Assembly (NCBI GenBank): GCA_037127255.1
Contig: JBANSL010000002.1
Span: forward strand, 97,432,519-97,496,518
Direction of reading: 5' to 3'
DNA: 64,000 nt
Source: Persicaria tinctoria
Lineage: Eukaryota; Streptophyta; Magnoliopsida; Caryophyllales; Polygonaceae
Shown: piece by piece, positions 9,608 through 20,659 of the stretch
Layout: each line of letters opens with the position of its first letter
How positions within the stretch are numbered: the stretch's first letter is position 1
The notes under the pieces: generated by a model
The model's database searches: none
Told to the model about the DNA's origin: nothing
The model's input: only the letters and a program-made list of their open reading frames with translations
Program-made: the position numbers and the translations under genes

Positions 9608-9830
9608 ATGATCAGCTCTAGGACCTTGATCAAGTTTTCGGATAAGTTCCAAAAGGGGCGCTTCATCGTGTACTCTGTAGACGCAATGCGCTTCCTTGAC
9701 ATGGCTTTGGAGGAGCTTGGAGTATGCGCTCTCTCTTATACAAAGGTGCGTAGGTGAAGACTCGCAGAAGGTGTTTCTTGTCTATATGACTAGAACCAAG
9801 ATGTATACTCCATGGATACAAGTTTTCAAG
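9608..9830 (+). pseudogene. SAUR remnant 3, internally deleted
   Basis: It begins MISSRTLIKF at 9608, continues FQKGRFIVYSVDAMRF, then jumps to LDMALEELG and, in another frame, EYALSLIQRCVGEDSQKVF. It therefore keeps both ends of a SAUR protein but has lost most of the domain and the reading frame. It is the best preserved of the three plus-strand remnants and shows that they derive from whole genes, not isolated tails. Confidence 0.75.
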
Positions 9831-10078
9831 TTCTATTTTCACATGGCCTTGCTTCTTTCTTACTTCAAATCTGATTCAAATTTAACAACCAATAATGGGG
9901 AATTGTGGCTGTTGGGTGGCCTTTGTAGCTATGTAAATGGATAAAGGATATTAGTTTGGATAATGTAATGTTTTTTTTTTTGTTGCCACTTAGAAATAGT
10001 AAGATCCTTACTCTACAAATCTTAACCAAAGGTCTTACAAGAAATAGGTTCTTAGTCCTTACCAAAGCAATACTGCTA

Positions 10079-10128
10079 ATCCCACATCCTTTTAAGTACA
10101 AGGAGCTATCTTGTTAGAGCATATAAAT
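10079..10128 (+). promoter_or_regulatory. USE and TATA of the duplicated U2 copy
   Basis: taatcccacatcc (about 10077-10089) and ttagagcatataaat (TATA near 10122) match the promoter of the intact U2 gene and keep the same spacing. The promoter has survived better than the transcribed region. Confidence 0.65.
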
Positions 10129-10136
10129 ATGTCAAT

Positions 10137-10290
10137 AAACTGTTCTCAGTCTTTTGGCTATGTTCGAGTATAGTATTTGTTCCTATCAGTTTAATTTCTG
10201 ATATGTGCGTCATTGATCCACTTTGATATTAAATTTCTTTTTAAAGGGGAAGGGCTTGTTTGAGTAGTTTTCTACTCGTTCTGTATAGGT
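10137..10290 (+). pseudogene. U2 snRNA pseudogene
   Basis: The sequence aligns with the intact U2 through cttttggcta, atcagtttaat, ctgatatgtg and gatattaaattt, but the first 15 bases are degraded and the 3' stems are not recognisable. In the branch-site pairing segment GTAGTA has become ATAGTA. It is part of the same block duplication as the intact copy. Confidence 0.8.
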
Positions 10291-10299
10291 CATAGATAT

Positions 10300-10799
10300 C
10301 ACCGATCTTCCATATGTATTAGACTATTATGTAGCTTCTAAGAAGCCTCTTAACATTTTAGGCTTAGGCTATTATTTTTAATTCAAAAAAAGTACTGTAC
10401 ATAGATTTGTATAATGGCATGTTGGAGTTCATAGTTTCAAGACTGAAGTAAACAGACTACCATGTGCTAGTGGTTGTTTTAAAAGATGGGAAACAACTTA
10501 TTTAATGATTTTTTTTCTTCTTTATTTTATGATCAATTTGTGTAATCAAATGTCATAATGGTGGTAGATTCAATAAAAGAGTAAAATACCTCCTAATGGA
10601 TTTTGAAGATAATCTATTTACATGATTTGAATGAAACTTGAATTTTGCATGTAATCTTTTAACCCACTTTGTCACTTGGGCTGCAGATTTGGACAAGCCC
10701 AATAATTCAACTTTGAGGCCCAATTTTGGCTTACAAACAAGGTGTAGTAAAAAGTTTTTTTTTTTAAATAAAAATAAAAAATAGAAATAAAAAGACAAT
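10300..10799. other. No gene seen; AT-rich spacer
   Basis: Spacer after the SAUR/U2 cluster. I see only A/T runs (poly-T at 10755) and no coding signal. Confidence 0.5.
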
Positions 10800-11050
10800 T
10801 TGTCTCGTCGAGATGCCGTGTTCGTCTTTCGTGTTCTCGGTATTCGTGGCTCGTCCTGGATCTCCATCGATTTCTCTTCTGACGGACGACTTCTTCGGGT
10901 TGTTTTGGATTTTCTTACATCTATGCTTATTTGTGTTTTTACTATGTTATATGTTGACGGATTTTCCGTCTGCTGATTCGTCGACCACTCGAGTTTCAGA
11001 CCTGTCTGAACTCGAATTCTTACCTAATATTTTTTTTAAAAAAAAAAACA
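10800..11050 (+). mobile_element. LINE 3'-end relic
   Basis: The segment ends ctcgaattcttacctaat before an A/T tail and matches 42430-42600 over most of its length (both contain a gactcgtc/cggcctctcgag-type stretch, cagacctgtct, then the same tail). The same terminal motif closes three RNase H-bearing LINE relics in this window, so this is read as a 3' non-coding LINE end. Confidence 0.5.
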
Positions 11051-11574
11051 ATAGACGATCCCTTGAATGCAACGGTCTCTTGAATTGTTATATAAATATC
11101 AAATCAAATTGTTTTCGTGTGCTAAAAAAGATTCTTCTCATAATGAAAGGTCGGATGATTTTGCGGTGATTAGGATATTAAACTAAAACCACTATTAAAA
11201 ACTCGTTATATTTATATTAATGTTCTTCACTTGTGCTTCACAGCTTTGTCATAAAAGCACATATATTATAATTATAATAATTATTATTATTATTTAAGTC
11301 ACCAGCTTAATCACTTCATTAATTCGCACGAGCTATTACTCATCAAACAATGTCATATAAGATTTCATTTCGAATTGAAATTGAAAAGCTATTGTTTGTT
11401 GTAAGACACGCACTTGAATTTGAAGGTGCATTTAATAATGGTGGATGTATACAAAATGGCTCGATGTTTTTTTTTTTTTTTTTTTTTTAATTATAAGATT
11501 TGTTTAGCGGAGAGTGGGTATTTTAAATATGAGATCAGGGTTCGAATTGAACCCAGTTGGCTCTATTTTCAAAA

Positions 11575-11935
11575 AAAAATAAAAAAAAATTCTCTTGCGT
11601 TTTTTCAACTCAAAATTACCGATCTCATAATAGAAGGAGACTCTAAGATTATCACGGACTATCTAAGATCACAAGTTGGATGTCCTTGGGAAATAGAAAT
11701 GGTTATGTCAGATATCGAAGGCCTTCTCCAAGGAATAAATAATGTTGATGTATCTCATATTCCCCGTATTGGTAACCGGGTAGCGGATAAGGTTGCACAC
11801 CTTTACTACCCAACCAAGGGGCCTGAGCTATACCTAGATACAAGTCTTCTTGACCTCATCTGACATGATGCTTTCGGATAGGTTGTTTCCATCCGAATTT
11901 TTACCTAATCAAAAAATAATAATAATAATAATAAA
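11575..11935 (+). mobile_element. LINE relic with RNase H-like domain
   Basis: The plus strand encodes LIIEGDSKIITDYL, a spacer, then HIPRIGNRVADKVAHL and a SLLDLI end. This is the C-terminal RNase H-like domain of plant L1-type reverse transcriptases. A short non-coding end, gaatttttacctaatcaaaa, and an ATA-repeat tail (about 11913-11935) follow. Only the last ~100 codons remain, as expected of a 5'-truncated insertion. An in-frame methionine at 11414 lies in unrelated poly-T-rich sequence. Confidence 0.8.
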
Positions 11936-14053
11936 TTTAAGATTTTTTTTGAATATTTATATTTAAAAGATTCTTTCTATTATATACGTACAATAAAAAT
12001 CTGGAAAAAATAATGAGTTCCCCCTAAAATAATTCCTAGCTCTACCGCACATATAAATCTAAATATTAATATTTGGGGTAACTTCTAAATATTAATATTT
12101 GGGGTAAATTCTAAATTATGAGATCTACTTGTTAATATTAGGAGTCTAGCTATGGCATTAACCCCAACCTATCCCAACGATTGGGATATTAGACAAAATT
12201 GAGTACTCTTCAAGGGAGACAGTACAGTACGTATCTCAAAAGTGAGGATCTTTTATGAACTTACCCTTAACATAAGGTACAAGTCTTTAGTCTAATTAAG
12301 GAACAATTAATGATAAGTAAATTGATTGAACTATCTCCATTAGTTCTTAGTTATGAAGTAATCCCTTCCAAGTTTTATTTGTTTTTTCAAAATGATAAGT
12401 TGTTTAATTAGTCATGGGTGTGTTTGGATTTCAATGAATTTTAATTATATTGTATAACACCCGCTTTCCATCCACAAATACATAAAAACTACAATGAGTA
12501 TAGAGTCAATCCAACCGGGGCTAAAATCATATATTTTCATTGTCTGTAGTTGTCCGTATTATCGAACAGTCGACCCAAAAATTATAACAAAATCTAATAC
12601 ATCTCGATCACTTAAATAAAATCATTTAATTATCGATATATTAAAATGATCTATTGGTGAAATTTACATTTACTCTTATCAATTCAAAGTGAATAGACAA
12701 ACTCGAGGATGTATTTGTTTTTCTTTCCATATAGTTGAGCACTTGAAGCTCAAATCCACACACCTTTCCATAGAAATAATGTCTTTATAATGTCACTATA
12801 TCAGTATATCTGCCATATGCAACTGAGTTTCATCAAATTTGGAATGATGTAGATTGATGATGGGTATATAATTAGAGACCTCCAAATTCCAATGTCACAC
12901 CTCAGTCTTTCATGCTTCCACTTTGTTAGGTAAATAGAGCTAGCTGGTGGTGAATTGGATGCATTGCAATGCTAATTGTTAAATAAATGGAAGTGTGCAA
13001 GCTAGCTTTGGTGTGCCACCCCCCTGGCCCACCACAATGCCTAAAACTCATAGACACCTTTAGCTGTTGAAAATTGGCATTTTGTATTGCTTTCCACCTT
13101 CTTATCTTCTAATGTATCCTTTTGCAATTATGAACTCACCAAACTAAGACACATCCTCACTAGCTAGTTGTCCTAATCCACTAACCTAATCCTAATCACC
13201 CTCCCTAGTTTCCATGCGCACCAAAAAGCTTCCATCTTTCAATCCCCTTTATTCCTATGATTAATTAAAGTTCTTGATCCATAACAAACAATGTTTTCTT
13301 TTGTCATGGTGTTTGGGTTGGTTGTTGATGATAGATTGATAGGTAAGGGATATCAAAAAGAGAGTAAAATAGGGGCTAATGTTTGTTAACAAATGTAGTT
13401 GATAACAATGAATAATAGAGTTGGTGGGAGATAAAGCCTTACTTTGGTTAACTAAAGATGAGACGAGATTTGTAAATTGTAATTATAAAGTTGGAATCCA
13501 CCAACTTAACACACAAACTTAAACTATTTTATAAAATTTTACTCTTTCTTATAATCCGTCATTATTTATAATCTTTTGTAATCAATGTGGGAGAAACATT
13601 CTCATACCAAACCTCTCACCGACATTTAACATCTTTATCTCCATCTTAAATTCAACTTATATATTCTACTAATGATATTCCAACCGGTGTGGAGTTGTTT
13701 ATGGTTGAATAACATTCAAGCCATCTCTTATAATAATAATACATTTTCTATTAAACTCGTAATTTATTGATCGATATATGTTATCTTTATACGTATTAAT
13801 AATTAAACTAATAAGACTTTATATTGAGATGTTTTTTTTATTTTAAGGTGAGTGTTATTAAGTTATTGAATAATTTCTCATGAGATTGAGAACTAGTAGT
13901 GTGGTGGTAATACATTAAAAAAAGCACATTTTCTTTACCAGGCCATTAGAGAGAGTGTTCGGTGGTGTTAGTTCAGTTTTTCTATGTTGTTAGGTTATTT
14001 CTCATTATGGTTTGTCCATCTACCAGTATTTTCGGTCTCTCAGTATATCAAAT
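11936..14053. other. No gene seen; AT-rich intergenic DNA
   Basis: No convincing open frame or RNA gene. A short direct repeat (aatattaatatttggggtaa) occurs at about 12061-12110. A MITE-like end, gggtgtgtttggattt, appears near 12416 without a partner. Confidence 0.5.
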
Positions 14054-14128
14054 ATGCCCTTAGAAAGATCAGAAGTGATCCGAGTTGTAATTGTACGTAC
14101 CCGCAAAGAACTCCGTAACAAGGATTCA
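14054..14128 (+). pseudogene. rpl14: Plastid rpl14 fragment in nuclear DNA (NUPT)
   Basis: The plus strand encodes PLERSEVIRVVIVRTRKELR, matching the middle of plastid ribosomal protein L14 with only a few changes, then diverges into a stop. About 23 codons are recognisable. It lies next to a ycf1-like fragment in the opposite orientation, although the two genes are far apart in plastid genomes. Confidence 0.75.
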
Positions 14129-14220
14129 ACCGATTAAGTTGTTTTTCAATGTCTACATTCCGAAATACAATTTGAAATTGAAAATTTCAAGAAAGAGGGT
14201 ATTTCTCCTCGGCGTGTCCT

Positions 14221-14433
14221 TTATCTAGAAATCAGAGGCCGAGGGGCCGTTTTTTCGAGTACATCCAGATAAGGAGATCCTCTGTCTAGGGCTTCAATTC
14301 GATCTCTAAACTCGTTCCTTAGGTTCCTCCATTTTTTTTCATTGGTATAAATCCAATAATAAGAATTATGCGGTTCATCATAGAAGAATTTATTCAGTTC
14401 ATCACAGACAAATTTTTTAGGACCATGATACAT
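14221..14433 (-). pseudogene. ycf1: Plastid ycf1-like fragment in nuclear DNA
   Basis: The minus strand encodes 70 residues including [24 protein letters not shown] and LDVLE, which follow the pattern of the variable mid-region of plastid Ycf1 (W..TN.....NL.NEF..R.E.LD.....LDVLE). The fragment begins exactly where the TA-flanked element at 14431 starts, so that insertion cuts it. I rely on recalled family pattern; a search of plastid genomes is needed to fix the origin. Confidence 0.6.
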
Positions 14434-15752
14434 TTACACTAGGTGTAAAATTAAAATTTTACACTACAAATACTAACATGACATGTGGCAAAAAAGTTAT
14501 GTAAAAAGTAACCAAACCTACAAGTCTAGCTCTTCCTTCTTTTATTGCTCATGATAACCTATGTTCTCCTCTAATCACCCACCCATTTGGGTCTTATCAA
14601 ATACAAATTTTTATTTTATTTAAAAAAACTATAATATATAATTAAATTGAATAGGGGTGGGTCCAAATCCCACAAATCTCGTCCCGTTCTGCATCCCGTC
14701 TCGATCCCGTTCCGATCCCGATGGGATTTTGATAATATATATATATATATAATATATCGTCCCGATTCCGCACCGCAAAAAATATGAGGGACGAGACGCG
14801 AGACGGAAAGTACTCGTCCCACAAACCTGTCCCGTCCCGCATATACATAATTAGTTTCACCCCTTGGCCCTTGTGTATATATATGTTGTATTTATGATTA
14901 TAAAACCCACACAATTTACAAACCTACTGAATTTCAAAAGCTACTGAATTTGTCAAATTTTTTTTATCCAACTACTGAATTTGTTAATTTGATACTCCGT
15001 ATTTGTCAATTTGATACTCTGTATATTTATGATTATACGTAGTATGCTCGCCTGAGTGTATATATATATAAATTATATAATACTTAGTTAATAACCTTAT
15101 AAAAAAATATATTCAATTACTGTAATAAATATAATTTCTATGAAAAGATAAAAGCCCTTTTTATTGGATTATTTTGGAAATTTTTTACGAGGGATCAGTC
15201 CCATCCCGTTCCGTCCCGCGAGGGATAAGACCCGGTGGGATTAAAAAAAATATTTCAATCCCGTCCCGTAAAAAATACGCGGGACGGGACGCGGGATTAC
15301 CCAATCCTGTCCCGTCCCATGCCCACCCCTATAATTATATATAATACATTGAATAAATATTGCGGGCAAAACAATACTCCGTATAATGTAATGTTTCTTT
15401 TACTACGTCTTTTTTTTAACAAGTATTCCTTTATAATTTTTTTTTTGCTTAATACGAGTCATTGACGTCTTTTTTAGAACTACAAGTAATGATTGATATC
15501 TTTTTTTTTCTTAATCTATGAATCTATGATTTTATATTGTTGTACTTACAATTTATTTTTAAAAAAATAAAAATAAAATATTCCTATATATCATCTAGTT
15601 TATTAGTAGTTTTTAAAATAATAACTAAGTAATGATGGTAATTGTGAAATTACTTTTACTTTTTAAATCATTTTTACTTTTAGATATGTGAGTGGGAATC
15701 TTGTTATTTGATTGGTAGTGTAAAATGTTTGCTTTTACACTAAGTGTAAATG
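14431..15752. mobile_element. TA-flanked inverted-repeat element containing a nested element
   Basis: The ends are CATTTACACT...AGTGTAAATG, each flanked by TA. The inverted homology continues for about 40 bp (GTGTAAAA and TTTTACACTAC blocks in both arms). TA duplication suggests a Tc1/mariner-type non-autonomous element, although the ends are not the usual Stowaway CTCCCTCC. No transposase is seen. Much of the interior is a second element at 14652-15331. Confidence 0.6.
14652..15331. mobile_element. hAT-like non-autonomous element, nested
   Basis: Terminal repeats TAGGGGTGGG and CCCACCCCTA bound a 680-bp element. Subterminal clusters of GTCCCGTCCCG and its complement GGGACGGGAC occur near both ends, as in hAT elements whose transposase binds subterminal repeats. 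I could not find a clean 8-bp target duplication. Confidence 0.6.
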
Positions 15753-16336
15753 TAGACTTTTCCAATTTTTTATCCAAAAATAAAAAATCATTATCGAGAT
15801 GTTTGATTGTTTGAACCACACAACTTCTACACTACACCAGCTAGTTTGATTTGAATTTTTACTCTCTGTTTTTCCCACTTTCGGCTATTTCGAATGGTGT
15901 GAAAACTGTGCTCACAAACCGTCCTCGGATTTCAGAGGAGTGGTAACTGGCAACTGGTGCTCCGTAAAAGAAATTCTTACTGCTCACTGGTCAACCCTCC
16001 TGGCACAAGGTCGGCAGTGACAGCTGATAAACACATTCAATTGAAGAACCCAACAAATTAAGTAAAATTTTAAACCCTCACCCCCAAAATCCCCAATTTC
16101 TCCCACGCCTCTTTTTCCCTTCATTTCAGGGGTTCACATTTTCCTCCCCATTTCCTACCTCAACGCGTTCCTAATCTCCACTTTCCCTGTCTCACCACCA
16201 ACACTATATAAACCTCTCTTACACCCCTCCAGCTGGTATCCCACACTAAACACTCTTCTTCTTCTTCTTCTTCTTTGTTCATCCAAAGATTGAAACTTGC
16301 TCAATTCAATTTCTTACCTTTCTTGCTTCTACTGCC
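15753..16336. promoter_or_regulatory. Upstream region of the expansin-like gene
   Basis: Ordinary upstream DNA becoming pyrimidine-rich toward the gene. A TATA box (tatataaac) lies at about 16205-16213, and a CTT repeat at 16255-16276 falls in the presumed 5' leader, about 60-80 bp before the ATG. Confidence 0.6.
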
Positions 16337-17934
16337 ATGGCTATGGCGATGGAACTCACCTGCTCCCTGTTCTTCTTCGTGATCCTGTTTTCTTCTGCAT
16401 CTGCAAAAACTACACTCGCTGGCACTCCTTGTGATGACTGCTATCACCATTCCAAAGCTGCTTACTACTCCAAAGCATCTGCACTCTCTAGTAAGTTTCA
16501 TCAATTTCCCCCCTTTATTGAATCATCTGATTGTGGATGCCTAGTTGGAATTGGGTGAAATTGGTGGACACCCAGATCATAATTTGGGATAATAACATCT
16601 GGGTCGACCTTAATTTCTTCAAATTTGCATAAAGTTTTAATCTTTTTTTTATTATAATTATGCAGCTGGAGCTTGTGGGTATGGCTCCCTTGCACTGAAC
16701 TACTATGGTGGTCACATAGCAGCTGCTTCTCCTTCCTTCTTCAAAAATGGTGCTTACTGTGGTGCTTGCTTTCAGGTAATGAAATATCAAATCATCATAG
16801 TATTTGATTCAATCCACCAAAACTATGACTTTTTTTTCTCTTTCCCTTGTGAAATTCATTATAAAAAAAGAAGAAAGTTTCTTAATTTGTTGTCATGTGG
16901 TGGATTTGGGCAGGTGAGATGCATGAACAAGGCACTGTGCAGTGAAAAGGGGACAAATGTGGTGGTGACTGATCTTCACCAACAGAAAGATAACACCACT
17001 GATCTTGTTCTCAGCAGCAGAGCTTTCAGGGCCATGGCCAGCAATGGAATGGACCCAAAACTCCTAAAACTTGGCCTTGTAGATGTTGAATTCAAGAGGT
17101 CAGCATTCAGCAACTGACTAAACCTTATCAAGTTCATAAGATACAAGTGTCAGATACATTATCACCTCATCAGTTATCCAAATCAACCTAAATTTTATGT
17201 TGTGAGTGGACATATCAACGGTCAAAAAATGATGATGTAGGGCAACAGCTCCAACAATTGACTCTTTATGGTTGATTATTAGTAATAAAAAAGGAGATTT
17301 GATTTGCAGGGTACCATGTGAATACAAGAAGAACTTAGCTGTGAGGGTGGAGGAGTACAGCAAATACCCTAACAATTTGGCCTTCACAGTCCTCTTTCAA
17401 GGAGGCCAAACTGAGATCTTGGTTACTGAGGTGGCCCAGGTAACCCACACTCATTTAATGTCACCACTTATTTTCTTGCTTTTTGTATACCAACTTTGAC
17501 ATTGCACATGTTTTTTTTCTTGTCATTTAGAGATGCTAAATATGCACAAATTTTTTATAGGAAACTTGCACATTTATCTATAATTTTGACATTTATGTGA
17601 CACTCAATGAATCAATAGATAGATCAAATGAACACAAGAACTACACAAAGATTGCTTGGGATTTATGAATTTTGTGGGTTTTGAATAGGTTGGGTCATCA
17701 GCTTGGATGGGGATGGACCGTAGCTATGGGGCGGTGTGGAACACATCGAGGGCTCCAGATGGGCCGTTGCAGTTGAGGTTTGTGGTGACAATGGGCTACG
17801 ATGGGAAGAACATTTGGGCTCAAACAGCGCTACCGGCCAAATGGAAGCCGGGAACCATCTACGAGACTGATGTACAGATCGATGACCTTAACATCGGGGG
17901 GTGCTACCCTTGCGAGGCAAGCCGTTGGACATAG
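16337..17934 (+). CDS. EXLA: Expansin-like A protein
   Basis: Five exons join in frame: 16337-16490, 16666-16775, 16914-17098, 17310-17439, 17689-17934, all with GT-AG introns, giving 274 residues. A signal peptide (residues 1 to about 24) directs it to the cell wall. The double-psi barrel domain follows ([35 protein letters not shown]), then the C-terminal grass-pollen-allergen-like domain ([25 protein letters not shown]). The HFD catalytic-site motif of alpha and beta expansins is absent, which is typical of expansin-like A proteins; no wall-loosening activity is established for that group. The length equals that of the family. The first of three clustered ATG codons is chosen because the context gccatggc is best. 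Confidence 0.93.
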
Positions 17935-18666
17935 GCTCTCTCAATAACTTCCTCATTTTCACACTCAGTAGTGTATCTAATCATATGGAAATTATATATG
18001 TTCTTTTGTTCATTATAATAATAAGTACAAATAGAAGTTAGATTTGTGTAATAGCTCTAACTTCATACATCATAATGAAGGCATATAAAATATACAAGTG
18101 CTTGTAATGAGTAATGACAATCTTCTTCAGTTCTTCTCATCTTCTTCAATCTGGAATTCAGTTTTGTTTGGAATATGCATTGGCATGATGAATTGGGAAC
18201 TTTCACCGAATGCTTGTGTTTTCATTGTAAATCACTTGTCTTTGTGTGCTTTTTCACTTTTATAGTACTAACATACTTCTATCAAGGTCCAATTGTTTTT
18301 GCACATTTTTTATTCGTTTTTAAAAAGACGAATTCAAAATACAGATAAATTATTGCCTAATAAATTGAGAAGTTTGGGAAAAATGGCAAACAGAGAAACC
18401 AAAACAGTGACATTAAGATTGACTCTTCTATCAAATTAGGAAGTTTGTGAAAAGCCAAAACATTACTGTCAGTTGATAGGTATAATAGAATACAATCATC
18501 CATTGTTTTAAATGACGCATGACGGTGTTATGTCCCGAGGACAATTCTAGATGATCCGGGTTGAATGTGAGATGGGAAGATGATGAAGAAGGTGAGAGGT
18601 AGAGTTTAGATTAGAGAAAAGAGGAGAGAGTTCAGAGATGGGAGGAGAAGAGGAAGAGGAGAGTAA
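17935..18666. other. Expansin-like 3' flank; no other gene seen
   Basis: The 3' UTR probably ends in the AT-rich stretch before 18120. The rest, including a purine-rich run at 18570-18660, shows no coding potential. Confidence 0.5.
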
Positions 18667-19031
18667 GGGCATCTGCATCCATTCGGGTTTCTACGGTTTC
18701 TTAATTACCTTTTATCACTTTCTTTCTCCTTAAAAAACCCAACTTATTTTTACACCCACGTTCATATAACCTTTAAAAACCCTTCAACAATACATATATG
18801 TAAAATAAAATAAAGAAAAAAGAATTAAACAATCCCTTTTTACTCTAAATTGGACCCCACATTACTCTCCCTCTCTCACACTCTCTCTCCTCCCACCCCA
18901 CCTTTTACGTTTTTTGGGTTTTTTGGAGAGTTTCTTGGCTCCATCATTTATTAACTTTTCTCCCCCTTCTTCTATTATTAAATTGTTTTCTCTCTTAAAA
19001 ACCCTCTTAAAAACCCTCAATGCAGGTGCTC
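18667..19031. mobile_element. Tourist-like (PIF/Harbinger) MITE
   Basis: Ends GGGCATCTGCATCC and TGCAGGTGCTC are inverted repeats (about 75 percent over the first 14 bp), flanked on both sides by TAA (18664-18666 and 19032-19034), the duplication made by PIF/Harbinger transposases. 365 bp, no coding capacity. Confidence 0.75.
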
Positions 19032-19458
19032 TAAGTTGTTCTGTATTTTCCTGGATAGTCTTGTACACTACCTCCCTAGTATTTATAATCCCACACCTAA
19101 TCCCTTAGATATTACACTTATTCCCCATATTATTCTAATTCATAATAGACGGTTTGTTTGTATTATTGTCTAGTTCTTGATGAATAAAACGGTTTTTTGG
19201 TTATTTTCTTATATTTCAAAGTAATTAACATCTTTAAATTGAAAAAAAAATCATACAAATCAAATAAACAACATGATCATTTTAATAGTTGCTAGATTCA
19301 AACATAAAATCACGTAAACATGTTAAAATAAACCTCACAATCCATAAGTTCTATATGAACAAAATAAAACAACAAAATCAATACCAAATTCTAAGCAAAT
19401 CGTCAAAGTGTCAAATGCTAAGCACCTCGACGGTGTATTGACGACTAGTCTACGTCAA

Positions 19459-20589
19459 CAGGGGCGGATGCTTTAGTAGGCTAACCCAGCAATTGCAGGG
19501 TCAAAGTTCACATTTATAGCTAAGAAAATATTTTTTGCTGGGCTAAAATAAAATCACGATGAAAAATTAAATTATGTTGGGTCCAAAAGTTGCAAGCTCA
19601 AATCACTCCCAAATTCTTTTACAATCTGTACGTACACAAAGTCACAAACCTACTCACCTATAGCCTGCACTAATTTTTTTGTAGGTCTAATTGTTTAGTG
19701 ATAAAAAAAAACTTAAAATAAAACTCTTTCTTCACAAACCCAGCATTGATTAGAATTGACAAGTTGAAAACGCCGACTGACTGACACGACTATACAAATA
19801 CCCAATTTCTAAATTCGAGTATTGTTTTTCTTCAACAATCGGGTATGTGCTTCATGGCTCTCCTCTTAATGTTTTTTTTGGGTTCATTGATCCTCCTCTT
19901 AGTAATATACTCCATCCGTTCAACAAAACTTGTCATTTTAACTCTCCACACAACTTTTAATAAAACTAATAATTACACTTCTTTTTTACTAATTTGCCCT
20001 CAATTATTACTCTACTTTTTACTTTATCAAAAACTACAACTCACAACATATCAATAAAATCAATGGCATTTTAGTAAAGTAGAAGCAAAAATACCTTAAA
20101 TGCCAAGTTTTTCCGAACAAAAACAAAACTCTAAAACGACAAGTTTTGCCGAACGGAGGGAGTAATACAGTAGTATTCTTTTATCATTATTAAATTTGGG
20201 AATCAGGGTTTCTGACTATTGATTGTAGAAACTTGAATTATTGATTTTTATGTCGTCTATTGCTTTTACAGCACACAATTCATAGTAATCTATTGTAATA
20301 CAATTTTTTAGAATGAATTTGTATAATTTATTTCTTTTATATAATAATTTTTCATAACTTTTTATTCAATAGGATGTCCGATCATCCGAAACCTAAACGA
20401 TTGAATTTGTAATGGAATTATTTATTATTATAAATATCAAGTAGCTCTTGTTATTAAATCGATCTTTTTTGGGTTTTGGATGAAATACTATGAGAATTGT
20501 ATTTTGGCTTGGCAAAATTTTGCTCTCTTTTTAAGTTTTAACTTCAATAGTTTCGCTCACCTAACTTTTATTCACTAGATCCGCCACTG
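19459..20589. mobile_element. hAT element, non-autonomous
   Basis: Terminal inverted repeats CAGGGGCGGAT and ATCCGCCACTG bound 1131 bp. The flanks TACGTCAA (19451-19458) and TACGCCAA (20590-20597) are an 8-bp target duplication with one mismatch, as expected of hAT. No transposase is recognisable; a Stowaway MITE is inserted inside. Confidence 0.75.
19910..20162. mobile_element. Stowaway MITE (Tc1/mariner)
   Basis: CTCCATCCGTTC...GAACGGAGGGAG ends with inverted homology extending through AAAACTTGTC/GACAAGTTTT, flanked by TA at 19908-19909 and 20163-20164. 253 bp. Confidence 0.88.
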
Positions 20590-20659
20590 TACGCCAAACG
20601 TCTTAACGATGTCTAGACAGATGCCAAGACCATTTTTTAGAACACCGAACCCATGGTTG

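Larger units (their letters stand above)
3984..10290. repeat. Block-duplicated SAUR/U2 cluster
   Basis: Four minus-strand SAUR genes (3984, 5508, 7117, 8769) recur about every 1.5-1.6 kb, with similar flanks. Upstream of genes 1, 2 and 4 lie plus-strand SAUR remnants (4907, 6475, 9608). U2 sequences lie upstream of genes 3 and 4 (8149, 10137). The spacers share short homologies: a cttgtggcttcagtta block at 4870 and 6350; gcattgaagcattcacatgg at 6424 and 9458; and the 7840-7960 stretch matching 9820-10005. The unit was therefore probably an ancestral head-to-head SAUR pair plus a U2 gene, duplicated and then trimmed. The remaining spacers (5027-5507, 6667-7116, 7534-8070, 8360-8768, 9183-9607) show no further gene. 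Confidence 0.75.

Noticed and set aside
10813..11169. 118-codon plus-strand open frame
   Set aside because: It coincides with non-coding LINE 3'-end sequence repeated at 42430-42600, where the frame is not kept.
11500..11560. tRNA-like segment around gggttcgaattgaaccc
   Set aside because: It is a short palindrome without a tRNA fold or Box A.
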